Assembly (NCBI GenBank): GCA_033060915.1
Contig: CM065384.1
Span: forward strand, 35,859,501 to 35,923,500
DNA from: Euryodendron excelsum
Taxonomy: Eukaryota > Streptophyta > Magnoliopsida > Ericales > Pentaphylacaceae
DNA length: 64,000 bases
Direction: 5' to 3'
The first letter of the stretch is position 1, and the number at the start of each line of letters is the position of its first letter. Position numbers and translations under genes: made by a program. Below are positions 12,560-23,935 of the stretch, piece by piece. The notes below the pieces were generated by a model. It did no database searches. It was not told where the DNA came from and worked only from the letters and a program-made list of their open reading frames with translations.

Positions 12560-13499
12560 AAACTCTTCCCCTGTGTAAAAAGGATCATCAATTTCAGTCC
12601 AGAAACTCTATCTCTCCATATACAAACCACAAACCCTCTCCAAACCCTAGCTCTCTTAGGCCTCTTCAAACCCTAGCCTCCATACACTCTAACCCTAGCC
12701 TATATACACTCCATATATTCATATACAAACCTCCAAGTATCCATTGAAGATCGAAGTGTTGCAAGTTCGAAGCTCTCAAAGTCCAAGAAAAACAAAGTAA
12801 ATAAAGTAAACAAAACAAGAAGAAACAAGGTTGGTTTTTTATTTACGTTTATGCAATTCTCTCCCCTCTTTTCTCTCTTCTAACCCACTTAAGTTTTCTT
12901 CTATTTTAATCCTCATCTTTTATCTCCCTTTCTTACATGCTTGAAACAAGGGACTCCTCGATTCATGCATAGAAATGACAATTGAAAGTCACCATGTATG
13001 GGGCTTTCTCTTAGTTTAACCTTAGATGGTGTGGATTCGGCTCCTTTGATTATGTGGTGCAGCCTAACCTTATATATTCACGACCCTACTTGCATTTTGT
13101 ATATCATATTCATACATCTCTTCAAAAATTGTTTTCAAACTTGTTTTTGAAACTTGCATCAAAATCTTTTTCAAAACTTGCATTAAAATCCTCTTCTTCC
13201 AAACTTGTTTTTAAAATCATAATCTTAACATGATTTTAGCCACTCCATGGTTAGGGTTGTTTTAGGAAAGTGTTACATAAGTTTTGGGTGTAAACCCTAA
13301 ATTATTTTTGTCAAAATGACAATTCTAAGGTGATTTTAGTCATTCCATAGTTAGGGTTGCTTTACGAATGTGTTATATTTAATGTGACTATCATGGTTCA
13401 TATTTTCAAATTCTTATTGTCTTGAAAATCACAACCCTAAAATGGTTCTAATTTTCTTATGGTTAAAATCACTTAAGGAAAGTGAGATATTTTTAAAGA

Positions 13500-14600
13500 C
13501 TTGTAAAAGTTCATATTCAAATCCCTTTCTAAAACTCTTTTAAAAAATTTCCTTTCTAAAAAATTTCTTTCCAAAAATTCTATTTTCCAAAATCTCTTTT
13601 TCTTGTAATCGAAGTCAAACCCTAAAATCCATAGTTAGGAAGCCCAAATTCCTCTCCTGAAGTTTTGATTTCCTATTCTATTTTCTATATGAAAATCATA
13701 GGTTTTCAAATTTTGTTTTTCATATCAAATCATGTTTTCTAAATCCAAGTTTTCCAAACCTGATATGTTCCAATTCTATATCAAATCTAGTCTTCCAACT
13801 TAGGAAACCAAATCAAATTTTCCGTTTTTGAAAACAAAATCAAATCATCTATTTTTTAAAACAAAATTTAATATTTTATTTTAAGAAATAGAAATCTAAA
13901 CTTTCCTAATTCAAAATTTTCCTAATTCTATACCTTTCTAAATTTTAAAGTCTAAAATTTTCAATCCTTCTTAAACTCAAATCTTTCCTAAACTCAAATG
14001 TTTCCAAAACTTAAACTTTCAATTCTTTCTTAATTTCAAAACTTCTTAAATTCAAACTTTCTTAGATTCAAGACTTTCCAAATTTCTAAACTTTTTAAAT
14101 TTCAAATCTTTCTTAATCAAACTTTTTAAATTCAAATCTTTCTAACATAAACTCTTTCTTAAAAAGAAAACTTTCTAAATTCAAAACTTTTCTAATTCAG
14201 AACTATCCTAAAGTAAAACTTTCTTAATTCGGAACTTTCCTAAAATGAAACTTTTCTAATTTGAAAATTTCCTAAAATTAAACTTTCATAATTTGAAACT
14301 TTCTGAAAATGGAACCTTCCTATTTTGAAACTTTCCTAATTTCAAAATTGCCTAAATCCAATCTTTCCTAAACCTTCACTCTCTAAATTGTCTTTCAAAT
14401 TAAACATTCAGATCATGTCTTTTCTAAATTCACTCCAGGCTAAGTGTTTTTAAATCAAATCAAATCAAATCTCTCTTAATCCCACATCTTTTCTAAATCT
14501 TATCTTTCATAATTCTAGGTTTTCTAAAACCAAACTTTCTAAAATCAAAATTCTTAAGTCCAAATCAAGTCTTTTCCTAGTGCGTGTTTCAACCCTAGGT
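13500..14600 (+). repeat. G-poor degenerate repeat domain (outer giant LTR copy)
   Basis: Same composition and the same short theme (CTTTCTAAATTCAAAAC and variants) as 9890-11460. No gene is supported. Confidence 0.65.
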
Positions 14601-14614
14601 TACCTAAATCTTAG

Positions 14615-15217
14615 TGTAAGTGGGATTTTTTTGAGAAGGCTAGGCCAAACTCTCAAGCCCATGTAGATGAATCCAAACTCCCTGCAAGAAAAGAAGGTTA
14701 TAATGGGTCAACCCTTGGTGGGCCGATCACACTCCAACGATTAAGTTAGCAAGCTTAATCGAGACTTGAAATGAATAAAAGCTGTGTATACTTAGAGTTA
14801 GTTGTCCATACCTGTTTCTCGATACCTTGGGTATTTATAGTGTGATCGATGGAGTGCATTTGGCTTTGGCCTATCAGCAGGCTCTCATGGCCTGTTGGGT
14901 AGGCATTATCATTGATGCCGCCTGACCACTTGTAGGTCCTGGCTCACCGTCGCTTGGGATTCCGACTAACTGGACGTGCATGTCGATGTCGCGTGGCAAG
15001 CCGTTCGAGCATTTAATGCAGGTCAACTCTGCATTTAATGCTCGAAAACCGCTAGCGATTTGGGCTCGCCATGCGTGGTTTGGGTCATAGTGGGAAGGAG
15101 GTCGGCGGCTTGGGCCGAACCATCCCTCAACTCTAATTTGGGCCGTCAAGCAGCCCAATTTTAATTTGTGTAAATTGGTCCTCATCCGTTGGGTTGGGCC
15201 GTGGCCTGTCCCCCACG
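14615..15217 (+). mobile_element. Solo LTR related to the Tat element at 54.3-64 kb
   Basis: A GC-richer block inserted in the outer giant LTR, flanked by CTTAG at 14610-14614 and 15218-15222. Its start (TGTAAGTGGG then a T run and GAAGGC) and the block with TTAGCAAGCTTAATC followed by GGGTATTTATAG match the LTR at 54262-54785 in the same orientation. By analogy the element's own transcription would run on the minus strand, where TATAAATACC would be the TATA box. With the CTTAG duplication the element ends CCCCCACG rather than the usual CA, so the last two bases are uncertain. The minus-strand open frame 14874-15185 inside it is a chance ORF. Confidence 0.75.
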
Positions 15218-16784
15218 CTTAGGATACCTAAATCCTAGTTCAACCTTAACTTTAAAGTTAGAAGGTTTCCAAAAACGCTTTTCTAAACCAAGATGTTTTC
15301 TAAATTCCACTTATGGTCAAGATGTTTTCAAAACTCTATTTTTCTAAACCAAGTCCACTTCCAATCTTCTAATCTATGTTCCAAACCAAATCTTTTTCAA
15401 ACCTTCAATCAAATTTTTGTCCAAACTATGACTGACCAGATTCCCAACAAAGAATACGTAGGCAACCCTCATGGGTGCGGTCACAACCTTTTTTAAGTTT
15501 CTGTTTTCACAACCTTTTTAAAAAATTCTAATTCCATCATCTTTTTCAAATTTTCAATTCTACAATCGTTTTCAAATTCCAATTTATTTTTAAATTTCAA
15601 ATCAAACTCTTTTTTTGCACTTACATATCATGCATCATTCTTTTTAAAACTCTTTTCAAAGTGGATATAATTGGATAATAGACATGTAGGTACCGCAAGG
15701 ATGGGATAGGATGATAGCCTAGAGCATCTTCCCTATACATAACTAACCTCCGAACCTAGAATCACTGTTTTCAAAGACCAAAACAGAGTTATTTTAAAAA
15801 AAAACTTAAATTTTTTCAAAGGTTGCCAAATAACCTTTTTCTTTTAAAACCCTCTCTTGGGGAAGTTTTTCAAAAAATTTTCAAAAACCCTAAGTTTAAT
15901 CTTCGGATTGTATTTAAATTTAGATGACCTAACTCACCTTAACCAAGTTAGGTGGCAACTTCAAACATTTTTCAAAAGCTTTTAATCAAATCAATTTTCA
16001 AGTTTAAACCTAGTCACACTTGTTGTTCTAGAGGATGAGTTCTAAGGAAAGAGCGTTATATTTTTTTTACTTGTGTGTGTGTATTCTACCAGTGCAAAAA
16101 ATCTAAACGTGACAGTTAGTATGTAGTTTTATTTTATATTTTAATTATTGCGTCCTATTTAGTTGTGGTACCTAACTTTTGGTCCCTTTTTGCTTTTGCC
16201 TTTTTTTTTTCACCCATGAGTCTGAAAGGGCTCGTTTGCTAACGAAATTAACTTGTCTTCAGCAATTGGTATTGGTAATGTTAGTAATAAATGATGCTGA
16301 GTATACTTAATTACGCTTCATTGACAGACATTGCTCCTCACTTGCAGAAATTTGTCTTGAAGGTATATAATATTGTTACTACCTATATCATACTTTTATG
16401 TTATGGTTTATTTGCATTGTATAATTGATATTTCAAGCTTTAGTAAATAATTACGCCAGAGAAAAAGGTTTTCCTTCTTATCATTTCCCATGACAGATGT
16501 TGCAGTTATGCTATAATTTCACATTTATTATAGTAGTAAAAAGTTTTATCAACTAAATATATATTCAGTAGTTTTCGTCATAGTAGTTATGATTAACATG
16601 CTTTGCAACACACGGTGTAATATTATTAGTTCAGAAAGTTCAAGGAATGTACAGTTGAACTTAATGTGAAAGATCAGTCAATAGTAATAAAAAAATCATT
16701 TACCAATGAAACAGTACTCACCTGAAATTTCGCCATAGGAAAATAGTGTACGCCAACTGGCAATCAAGTAATTGCAATTTAACC

Positions 16785-17040
16785 AATTTGGAATTTTGCT
16801 TTAGTTTACGGTTCTCAAAACTTGTTTTCAAGAAATTGAATTACAAAAACCACTACTTTAGATTTCCAGAAGGCAGATTTCTATTCTGTGTTTTCTTGTT
16901 CCCTAGTAAAAAGTACTATGATGGATGAAAACAATAAGTCCTTAATGTTTTAGAATTTTAAAGTTACGAGTTTCAGAAAACTCATTTCTAAAAATTGTGC
17001 CTATAGGGCCCTCCTTTCTTCACACATGGTGTTTCTAAGA
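16785..17040 (+). repeat. Dispersed repeat of about 255 bp, copy 1
   Basis: Matches 22885-23135 over its whole length with scattered changes, including AATTGAATTACAAAA, the CCACTACTT block, GTAAAAAGTACTA and a GGGCCCTCCTTTC end. It has no coding capacity. The relation to the preceding F-box pseudogene intron is unclear. Confidence 0.7.
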
Positions 17041-17800
17041 GTTTATAGTCGTACTTCTAGTATTTAGAATCAAGTCACCAAGATTTAACACGCCTTGTTT
17101 TTTTCTTCTCTGATTATGATTGAGACTACTTCTTAGTTTAGATTAATGGAGTATTTTTTTGAGATGGTGAGGCCCAGAATGTAAATGCTTCTTCCGTACT
17201 TTTTTTGTGATGGGAATTTCCCTGTGGTCTCACTTCTAGTTGCTTAATTACCTGCCAATTCATTCTCTATCTTCTATAGAGATGGATTTATCTGCAATTT
17301 ATTCAATGTATCCTCTATCCAGTAAATGATTTATTTAGTTCTGTTTAAAATTGTTCTTATTTATTTTGCATCGACTTCCTGAAAGAATTGATCATGACAA
17401 TAACAATAATACCGCTATTATATGTATGTTATAAACTTTCTGGCCTTGTGACATTCTTATTAGTAAATCATCCTTACTGTATAGAAAGCCAGGCTTGATC
17501 CAAACATAATATATACATACAACAATGCAAAACATCTGATCTGAACTCCTGCATTGATTGTAACATCTTATGTATAAATATAAATATATACAGACAGTCC
17601 AAGATCAACTGAACTCGTTACTCTTGCATGGATGCATGTACATTATGGGTACAATTTTGCCACATTCCTATCAAGCGTTCATCTAGTAAGAAAAACCCAT
17701 CAACCTTTTATTAAAAATAATCAAGGTCATGATTCGTCTATTTGAACAAATTTAATCAACACTTGTAACTAAGTACTCATCTTGGTAGTTATCAATATAC

Positions 17801-17805
17801 GTGTA

Positions 17806-17854
<49 letters not shown>

Positions 17855-17857
17855 GTA
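17801..17857. repeat. Hexanucleotide microsatellite (GTATGT)n
   Basis: About nine uninterrupted GTATGT units, then a degenerate end. Confidence 0.95.
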
Positions 17858-18204
17858 TACATAATTTTTACATAATTTCTTTGAAAAATAGGCCCAATCC
17901 ACACGAAAACATGTTTCTGTTAGAAACTAGATGAGAACTTCATGAAAGAAATGCGGTTTTAACAAATAAATAAATGAGTTGTATAAATAACACTTTTGTT
18001 GAGGGCTCCGAAATTATTAAAACAATACATGCTCAATAAGATATATATTTTCTAACACTTTTTCTAAAAAAAATTAAAAAAAGAAATAAATTAAACAAGC
18101 AAAATATTTTTTGGAAGCTCAAATTTTTTAAAACCTCACATGCTAATTAAGGCCCTATAGTTTTTATATCTTCTCTGAAAAAATATCTCACCGGATAAGA
18201 AAAA

Positions 18205-18375
18205 TGGCCTACTAAGAAAGATAAATACTACCATTAGGTGCAACTATCCATCAATCGCCCCTGACGGTCGACAACTCAATCGGAATCCACCAGCTGATGG
18301 TGGGCCCCTACTGAGTTGTCAACCATTAGGCGACGACTAATGGACAGGTACGCCTAATGATAGACTTTCTCGCTA
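18205..18375. mobile_element. Foldback/MITE-like inverted repeat
   Basis: The left arm (about 18212-18285) carries ACCATTAGGTG, ATCAATCGCCCCTGA and GACAACTCAATCGG; the right arm (about 18300-18370) carries the complements, including GAGTTGTC and CGCCTAATGATAG. The arms are imperfect and separated by about 15 bases. No protein is encoded. The target duplication is not evident, so the superfamily is open. Confidence 0.6.
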
Positions 18376-19577
18376 AGAAAATAAGACAACTTCAAAAATT
18401 CAAAAGCTTCGGGATTGTAGGTTTTAGTAATAATGTCGTGTTTGGAACTCAGATTTATTAAGAAAAAATTAAAAAAAAAAAAAGAGAAAATGAAAGAGTA
18501 AAGGTAAAGGTCAAAAAAAGAAGTGAACAAAATTTTTTTTTCATTCTATTCTATTTTTTTTCACATTTTCTTTTTTCTTTTTTCTTTTGTTTTCTTCGTC
18601 ACAGTGCGTACTTTGGATTCGGTTGAAAAACTTAAAAGCAACACCTCTGAAGATCCATTAACAGGCATTCATTCTCCGGTAACAATTTTTTTCATGAACA
18701 AAGAGTGGGAGGGACACATACTTTGCATTAATGCTCAATGCACACAGTTCACCGTAGAAGGCCTGGGCTTCCATTTTTATGTATAGGCTATTCTATATTC
18801 ACGTCACGTGACTTGCGGGTTGCCCCACCTACGATGCTCTCTCTCTCTCTCTCTCTCTCTCTAGGCTTCTGTCATTTTTGTGTGTGAAGCATTTGCTGCT
18901 AACGCCACAGGCTTGAGCTCGCAGACGAAACTGAGAACAAAAAGGGCAAAAGAAGGGCTAGTTTAACTGTTACTGTTACTATAAGTGTTGTTATTGTCGT
19001 TAAGGGATGAAAAAGTTAATTTATTTGTGAAAATAGATTATTTAAACTTTGCAGAAATAAATCTCTCAATTTGCTCCTGAATCTCTGCATTAATTGTATA
19101 TGTAGGAACTGGAGATCAGGATCCAAATCCTTAAAGAATAAGAGTGGGGACTTGTATTAATGATCCCAATCCTTAAATACATTTTAGGCCAACCATATAT
19201 GATTTTGTAAAAGTATACATGCTTCCCTTTTTTTCTTTTTTGTTTTTTAAAGTGGTATATGCCTCCCTTTCTTGCTCTGCAAATATTGATTTTTTCTGTT
19301 TTCAAATAAAATATTACTTACCAAAAATTTAAAATAAAAAATGCATGGCAGGTTTAGGAACTCTTAAATACTTAGATCCTTGGCATAATAATTAAAGACA
19401 AATCGACAAAACAAGAACTTTAATTGATCAGGCTTTGAATCTTTTATAATAGAGATCACATTTCGGCCAGTTCGTAAACACAGTAAAGAAAGAAAAACAG
19501 ATAGACATAGAAGGAAAACTACGTACCCCTAACTTATTAAGACGACACCTAATTTATGTTTCACGAGAGGACAGTGC
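18376..19577. other. AT-rich spacer
   Basis: No gene is supported. A (CT)n microsatellite lies at 18836-18862. The small open frames at 18523-18786 and 19090-19305 have low-complexity, phase-less composition and no recognisable domain. Confidence 0.5.
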
Positions 19578-19856
19578 TGAGACGGAGAACGACCGGCTCT
19601 CATAAGCAGGTAGCCGAGTTTGCTCATCATTATAACACGACACAGCTAAATGAAACTTTGACAAAGAATAGGCAGATTCTACGTCTCTTCGCAATGACTG
19701 CGACAACTGTACAATTTCAAACACCTCGTCCAAGTTGTCGCAGTCATTGTGTAGAGTCTGCCTATCCTTTGTCAAAGCTTCATTTAGCTATATTATGTTA
19801 TAATGATGAGCAAACTTGGCGATCTGCTCATGGCAGTGGGTCGTTCCTCTGTCTCA
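19578..19856. repeat. Long near-perfect inverted repeat (hairpin), arms about 125 bp, loop 24 bp
   Basis: The left arm 19578-19708 and the complement of the right arm 19733-19856 agree over almost their whole length. Shared strings include TTTGCTCATCATTATAACA, AGCTAAATGAA, CTTTGACAAAG and AATGACTGCGACAACT. Transcription of either strand would give a long stem. An open frame (19556-20113, 185 codons) crosses it, but the same peptide-like string is read from opposite strands of the two arms, so I do not treat it as a protein gene. It may be a MITE, an inverted exon duplication, or a small-RNA precursor. Confidence 0.85.
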
Positions 19857-19870
19857 TCCACTGCTGCGCT

Positions 19871-20062
19871 GCTTTCATCCACTCTGCTGGTGGGACTGCT
19901 CGTACTTTCTCCCTTACTGTTGGTACTCTCCCCCTTGGGCCATCTCACCCCTTTGCTGCTCTGCTTTCATCCACTCTGCTGGTGGGACTGCTCGTACTTT
20001 CTCCCTTACTGTTGATACTCTTCCCCTTGGTCCATCTCACCCCTTTGCTGCGATCCTTTTTC
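19871..20062 (+). repeat. 102-bp direct tandem duplication beside the hairpin
   Basis: The GCTTTCATCCACTCTGC marker begins at 19871 and 19973. The two units are nearly identical through CATCTCACCCCTTTGCTGC. It starts 15 bases after the hairpin arm ends, which suggests that both belong to one rearranged unit. Confidence 0.85.
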
Positions 20063-21425
20063 ATGGGCGTCATTTTTTATACTTTTTTTCGAATCAATTT
20101 ATGCGTATTTTAACTAATCTCGAGACTTGTACACTCTCTCATCCTACATAAATTGAATAAATTTTTGAACTAAAAATCCAAAAGGCAGCCCTAATGAGTA
20201 ATAACACCTAGAAGATTTTAAAACTAAAATATTGAAAAGAGTAGAACTCTCAAATCTCAACCTTTTATTAAGGGAGAGGGAAAGAGAGAGAATGTGTGCA
20301 CTCTAGAAAGAGAGGGAATGAGGGTATTCATAGGGAAACATACAACTCAAACATATTATTTTATTTATTTTTCCCCTATTTGCAACTGTGTCTCCTTCAA
20401 TTGATAGGCTGTGTTTATTTATTTATTTTTGTAGATATGCGTGAGCATCCTCATGCACAACTATCTGCATTATATTTTATTGCACTTAAGGCGAAATATA
20501 GGTTAATTTTGTATGTTTTGAGCGGTAATAAGTAAGTTCAACCTTAACAAACGGTTATGGGAATTCAAACCCAAGTCTCGAGCGATAAAGTATAAAGTTT
20601 CAATCTTACCCAGTGAACTAACCAATCATTGTCAAGGTGTCAAGGACTGCGTCAAATTATATGTGGTGGGATCAATTTACCCCATCCACTTTAAATAAAT
20701 TAATAGTTCTTTTACTACTAATATTTGCTAAAAGTAATTCAATCAAACTTTTGCACTCACTATTTGAAACATTGACCCTATTGGTCCAATAATAAAAGGA
20801 AAAACTCATGAGTTTATAAACATTGATCCCATTTGTGCACTCTCTCTCATCTTATCTCTGTCCTGCATTTACATGTATATATATATGCATACATATCTAT
20901 AAATCAGCTCTTTCCTCTTATATATATACATATAAAATGTAAATTGACAAAAAAAAAAAACATTCATCACTGAATACTCTTTCCTGTATATATCATTCAT
21001 GACAGCTCGGCCGGCCCATTGCATTTACCAAAGTTTTCTTCTTCTTTTTTTAATGTGAATTACCCATTTGGGCTCTAAAATGTCTACAATTGGCTTCAGA
21101 AAGTCATCCAAATGAACACCGTATTGTAGCCTAAGGCGTGTAGGATTCAACATCCACTTTGATTCAATAGTATTTAGAGTTTTGAATTTTTGAGTGGTAA
21201 CATTTTCTTACTAAGTGAAATGCGACACAAAGAGTAAAATAGTCATATGGTTCAGCAATATTTTTAAAAAAAAAAAATGCCATTTGATGTGTTTTCACAT
21301 GCACTTTCTTGAAAAAAAATGTCATTAAAATAATGCCAAAGCGACAGCTTAAATTATTTTTTGAATTTTCAAAACTAGTCTTCGTAAAAGAAATGAAAGC
21401 GTTACAAATTTTGCATTATTTTTGT
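20063..21425. other. AT-rich spacer
   Basis: No gene is supported. It contains the SINE-like head at 20530-20625 and AT microsatellites near 20876-20935. Confidence 0.45.
20530..20625 (-). mobile_element. tRNA-derived SINE-like head
   Basis: Read on the minus strand, TTAGTTCACTGGGTAAG (A-box-like) is followed about 45 bases later by TGGGTTTGAATTCCC (B-box-like), the layout of an internal RNA polymerase III promoter. No cloverleaf of a functional tRNA can be drawn, and the body and tail of the SINE are not clear. Confidence 0.4.
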
Positions 21426-21850
21426 TTTTTTTAACAACAAAAAATAATAATTTATTGAGATAAGGAAAATAAAGCACTACCTGAGAAGGGCTCCACAAGT
21501 CAAATGAGACTTTACAAAGTACCTGCAAGACAAATTCGACCCACTCAAACACCCAAGTGGTTGAAAAGAACTCAACCATCGGAGTACCCAAAAAAACATT
21601 ACAAGAGAGAAGCATCTAAAATCTTTTACACCTTCAATAGAGAAGAAAAAACTATGACTATTGAGCCACCCTCCACCTAATTTTGCTTGGATCCAAAACA
21701 TTACCTGCAACTTAAATGATTCAACAATTTCTTTCCAGCTGCTCGACTTTTTGTTGAATACTGCTTCATTTCTGGCAAGCCAAATGTTCCAAATGATAGC
21801 CAATAATAGAGCCTCTCAGATATGTTTTCCAAGCTTCCTTCATCACCTGC
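21426..21850 (-). pseudogene. LINE 3'-terminal fragment
   Basis: The minus frame 21477-21803 begins AIIWNIWLARNEAVFN, the C-terminal block found downstream of reverse transcriptase in plant LINEs, and is followed by degenerate sequence and an A-rich end (T run at 21422-21432 on the plus strand). The same family lies at 44174-44677, where WNVWILRNNMIFNEA corresponds. It is 5'-truncated and stops near 21850. Confidence 0.75.
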
Positions 21851-22884
21851 ATCAATTTTGTTTGAACAAAAATGAAAAATTAAAAAAAAAAATCAAAAAC
21901 AGGTAAAACAAAAGCAAATTTCTTCTTCTTCTCACTTAACAAAAAATAATAATAAAACCAATTTTCTCTTCATATAGCACATAAACATACCATGGAGGCC
22001 GCATTTTTGAAGCTTTAAAGTTTAATATTAACAGGTTAAATTGGAAAATATCTCATTAGAAATAGGTTTAAATTTGCCCGGGCCAGTACTCTTCCACTAA
22101 TCATACTATCAAGTTTGCGGATTAATGATGTTTAGTTTGCTTGCAAAATCAATCTCGGACCTTTCTCCATTTAAGAAGCTGAGTGAGTAATATAGAACAA
22201 GGCCTGTCCTCTGGGACTAGGATGGGAATAGAAAATTCAACGCCTCGGCCCTTACTATCTAGAAATCACATCAACTTTTGTATTTACTAAAGTTAATACA
22301 TAATCCTTATGGTTTGAAGTTAACTGTAAATATTAGCAGGAACATAATAGATGAGATGAAATAATAAAAATGTATTAGCATTCTATTTCAACATAAAAAG
22401 TAAAATTGTGTTTCTAGAATGCTTCTATGACACACATGCACAAAATTTTAACTGTTTTTATTCATTTTACAGATTACTCTAAACCATAAAGAGATTTGAG
22501 TGTTCATTTTTAAATCATAAAAAGATTGTGTGATTTTTGTTAAAATCATCAGAGTATATTATAATTGTTCATTTCTGAAAAGCCTCTACATGCATCAAAT
22601 AAGGGTCAACAGTAGGCTAGATCAGGATGGAGCTTAAATTTGTTGAGTAAAAAAAAACACTCTACTAGTAGGCTTTGATCAGGAATGGGCCAAATTCTGC
22701 GCTAAATTCAGGTTTAAATTCTGCAGTCATTGAGAAAAGTGAATGATAAATTATAACACAAAATTTGAAAGTTGATCATATATATAAATTAGAATTGCAC
22801 ATTTCACTATGAGAAATGAAAAAATGAACTTTAAATTTGAAAGTTCATCATCTATTACAGTACAGTTATGTGGTGAAGTTAATT
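21851..22884. other. AT-rich spacer
   Basis: I see no gene or recognisable element in this stretch. Confidence 0.45.
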
Positions 22885-23135
22885 TTCTCCAGTTTAGAAT
22901 TTTGCTTTCGTTTACTATTCTCAGAACTAGTTTTCAGGAAATTGAATTACAAAAGCCACTACTTCAGATTTCCAGAATGACGGATTTTTTTTCTCTGTTT
23001 TCTTGTTCTTGAGTAAAAAGTACTACAATGGATGAAAGCAATGGGTTCTCAATATTTTAGCATTATAAAGTTAAAAGTTTCAGAGAACTCATTTCTGAAA
23101 ATTGTGCCTAAAGGGCCCTCCTTTCGTCCAAGATC
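22885..23135 (+). repeat. Dispersed repeat of about 250 bp, copy 2
   Basis: Second copy of the unit at 16785-17040, same orientation, 6.1 kb away. It could be a fragment of an unidentified element or a local segmental duplication. Confidence 0.7.
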
Positions 23136-23386
23136 GACTTCGCAGAAGAGTGGTAAAATCATTTTCATTGGTAAAGTTAAGGGTGATAGAATGCTTTGCA
23201 CTAATTTACAATTCTGATCACTTCAAAGCAAGAAGCTCTGGACTTCCGTTTTTGGGTGAAGTCTTCCCTCACTCTATCTCTCTGTCCCTCTTGCAAAATT
23301 ATGGGGACAGTTACTTTGCAGTTTGCATTACTATAGGGTCCTGAGTAAAAAGGCCTTAGACTTCCTTTTATAGGTAGTCTCTCTGT

Positions 23387-23417
<31 letters not shown>

Positions 23418-23646
23418 CGCATCGCAGAGGAAGGCAAACTTTGATTTTATAAATTGCTTAGCTGGACAAATATTGAGACTATGCTATGTATCAGAGGTAA
23501 TATTCTAATTACTAAATTATATTCATATACTTATATATATATATATATTTATATAATACTTGTACAAGAATTTATCCAGGGATATAATAACTTTTGTTCA
23601 TCCAACTAAGAATTTAGGCGAATCTAGGTCTGATCAATTTTAGTCT

Positions 23647-23686
<40 letters not shown>

Positions 23687-23767
23687 GCTTTAATAGGCTA
23701 CCAAATACTTTGAAAATTCGATATTTGCTACAATTGAGGGAATCATTTTCAGGGAAGCAATATATGG
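23136..23767. other. Spacer with compound microsatellites
   Basis: (CT)n followed by (CA)n at about 23382-23414, (AT)n at 23532-23550 and (GA)n at 23651-23683. The segment 23672-23755 is repeated on the far side of the CACTA element at 34613-34705. Confidence 0.6.
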
Positions 23768-23935
23768 CGCTACAAGAAAGGTGAGTTTTCGCGACGGTAA
23801 TATTAACGGCGGGTCAAAAACCGCCTTTATAGATCTTTATTAATGGCGAGTATACTACTGTCGTTACACATAATTATTAACGGCGGTTTATATCTACCGC
23901 CGCAAAATAAATCGCTAATTTACTTTCCAAAGACG
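23768..23935 (+). repeat. CACTA left terminal inverted repeat and subterminal motifs
   Basis: After the terminal CGCTACAAGAAA come several GGCGG/CCGCC units (23797-23915). In this superfamily subterminal motifs are bound by the TNPA-type protein. The array here is shorter than at the right end. Confidence 0.8.

Larger units (their letters stand above)
3226..16114 (+). mobile_element. Outer giant solo LTR (Ogre/Tat-like or LARD-like family), interrupted
   Basis: Begins TGTAAACATTCC at 3226 and ends CGTGACA at 16114, flanked by the perfect 5-bp duplication GTTAG (3221-3225 and 16115-16119). Its two halves are 3226-4619 and 12293-16114; they are continuous when compared with the complete copy at 4620-12292. 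Without its inserts the LTR is about 4.6 kb. No gag, pol, primer-binding site or second LTR is present, so it is a solo LTR left by LTR-LTR recombination. Strings such as ACGTAGGCAACCCTCATGGG and AGTTAGGTGGCAACT are typical of very long LTRs of Tat/Ogre-like gypsy elements; the family call is from memory and moderate. Orientation follows the TATA box. Confidence 0.85.
2305..16640 (+). pseudogene. F-box/LRR/FBD-type gene copy, broken and split by LTR insertions
   Basis: The large exon (2305-3220) is closely similar to exon 2 of the intact gene at 38720-42148: F-box start KLPDVILASILS, then the conserved blocks FVKWVNQVLE and EEFKVCYVL and the leucine-rich strands. A TAG at 2329-2331 replaces a sense codon six residues before the F-box, a short insertion near 2450 shifts frame, and a stop near 2809 follows the FGTM block. 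The next intron starts with the donor GTTAGT at 3221 and is interrupted by the solo LTR 3226-16114. It resumes at 16115, followed by a degenerate exon at about 16235-16362 ending in the same donor context as the intact copy, then homologous intron sequence to about 16640. The last FBD exon was not found, and no counterpart of the first exon. In a functional relative the protein would be the substrate receptor of an SCF ubiquitin ligase; this copy cannot encode one. Confidence 0.92.
16640..18200. other. AT-rich spacer
   Basis: No gene is supported. The block 16785-17040 is repeated in direct orientation at 22885-23135. A GTATGT hexamer array lies at 17801-17857. Confidence 0.5.

Noticed and set aside
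19556..20113. 185-codon open frame over the hairpin and tandem duplication
   Set aside because: It is generated by an inverted repeat plus a 102-bp duplication. The two arms give the same peptide on opposite strands and there is no known domain.
20540..20620. Functional tRNA gene
   Set aside because: A- and B-box-like strings occur but no complete cloverleaf. Kept only as a SINE-like head.
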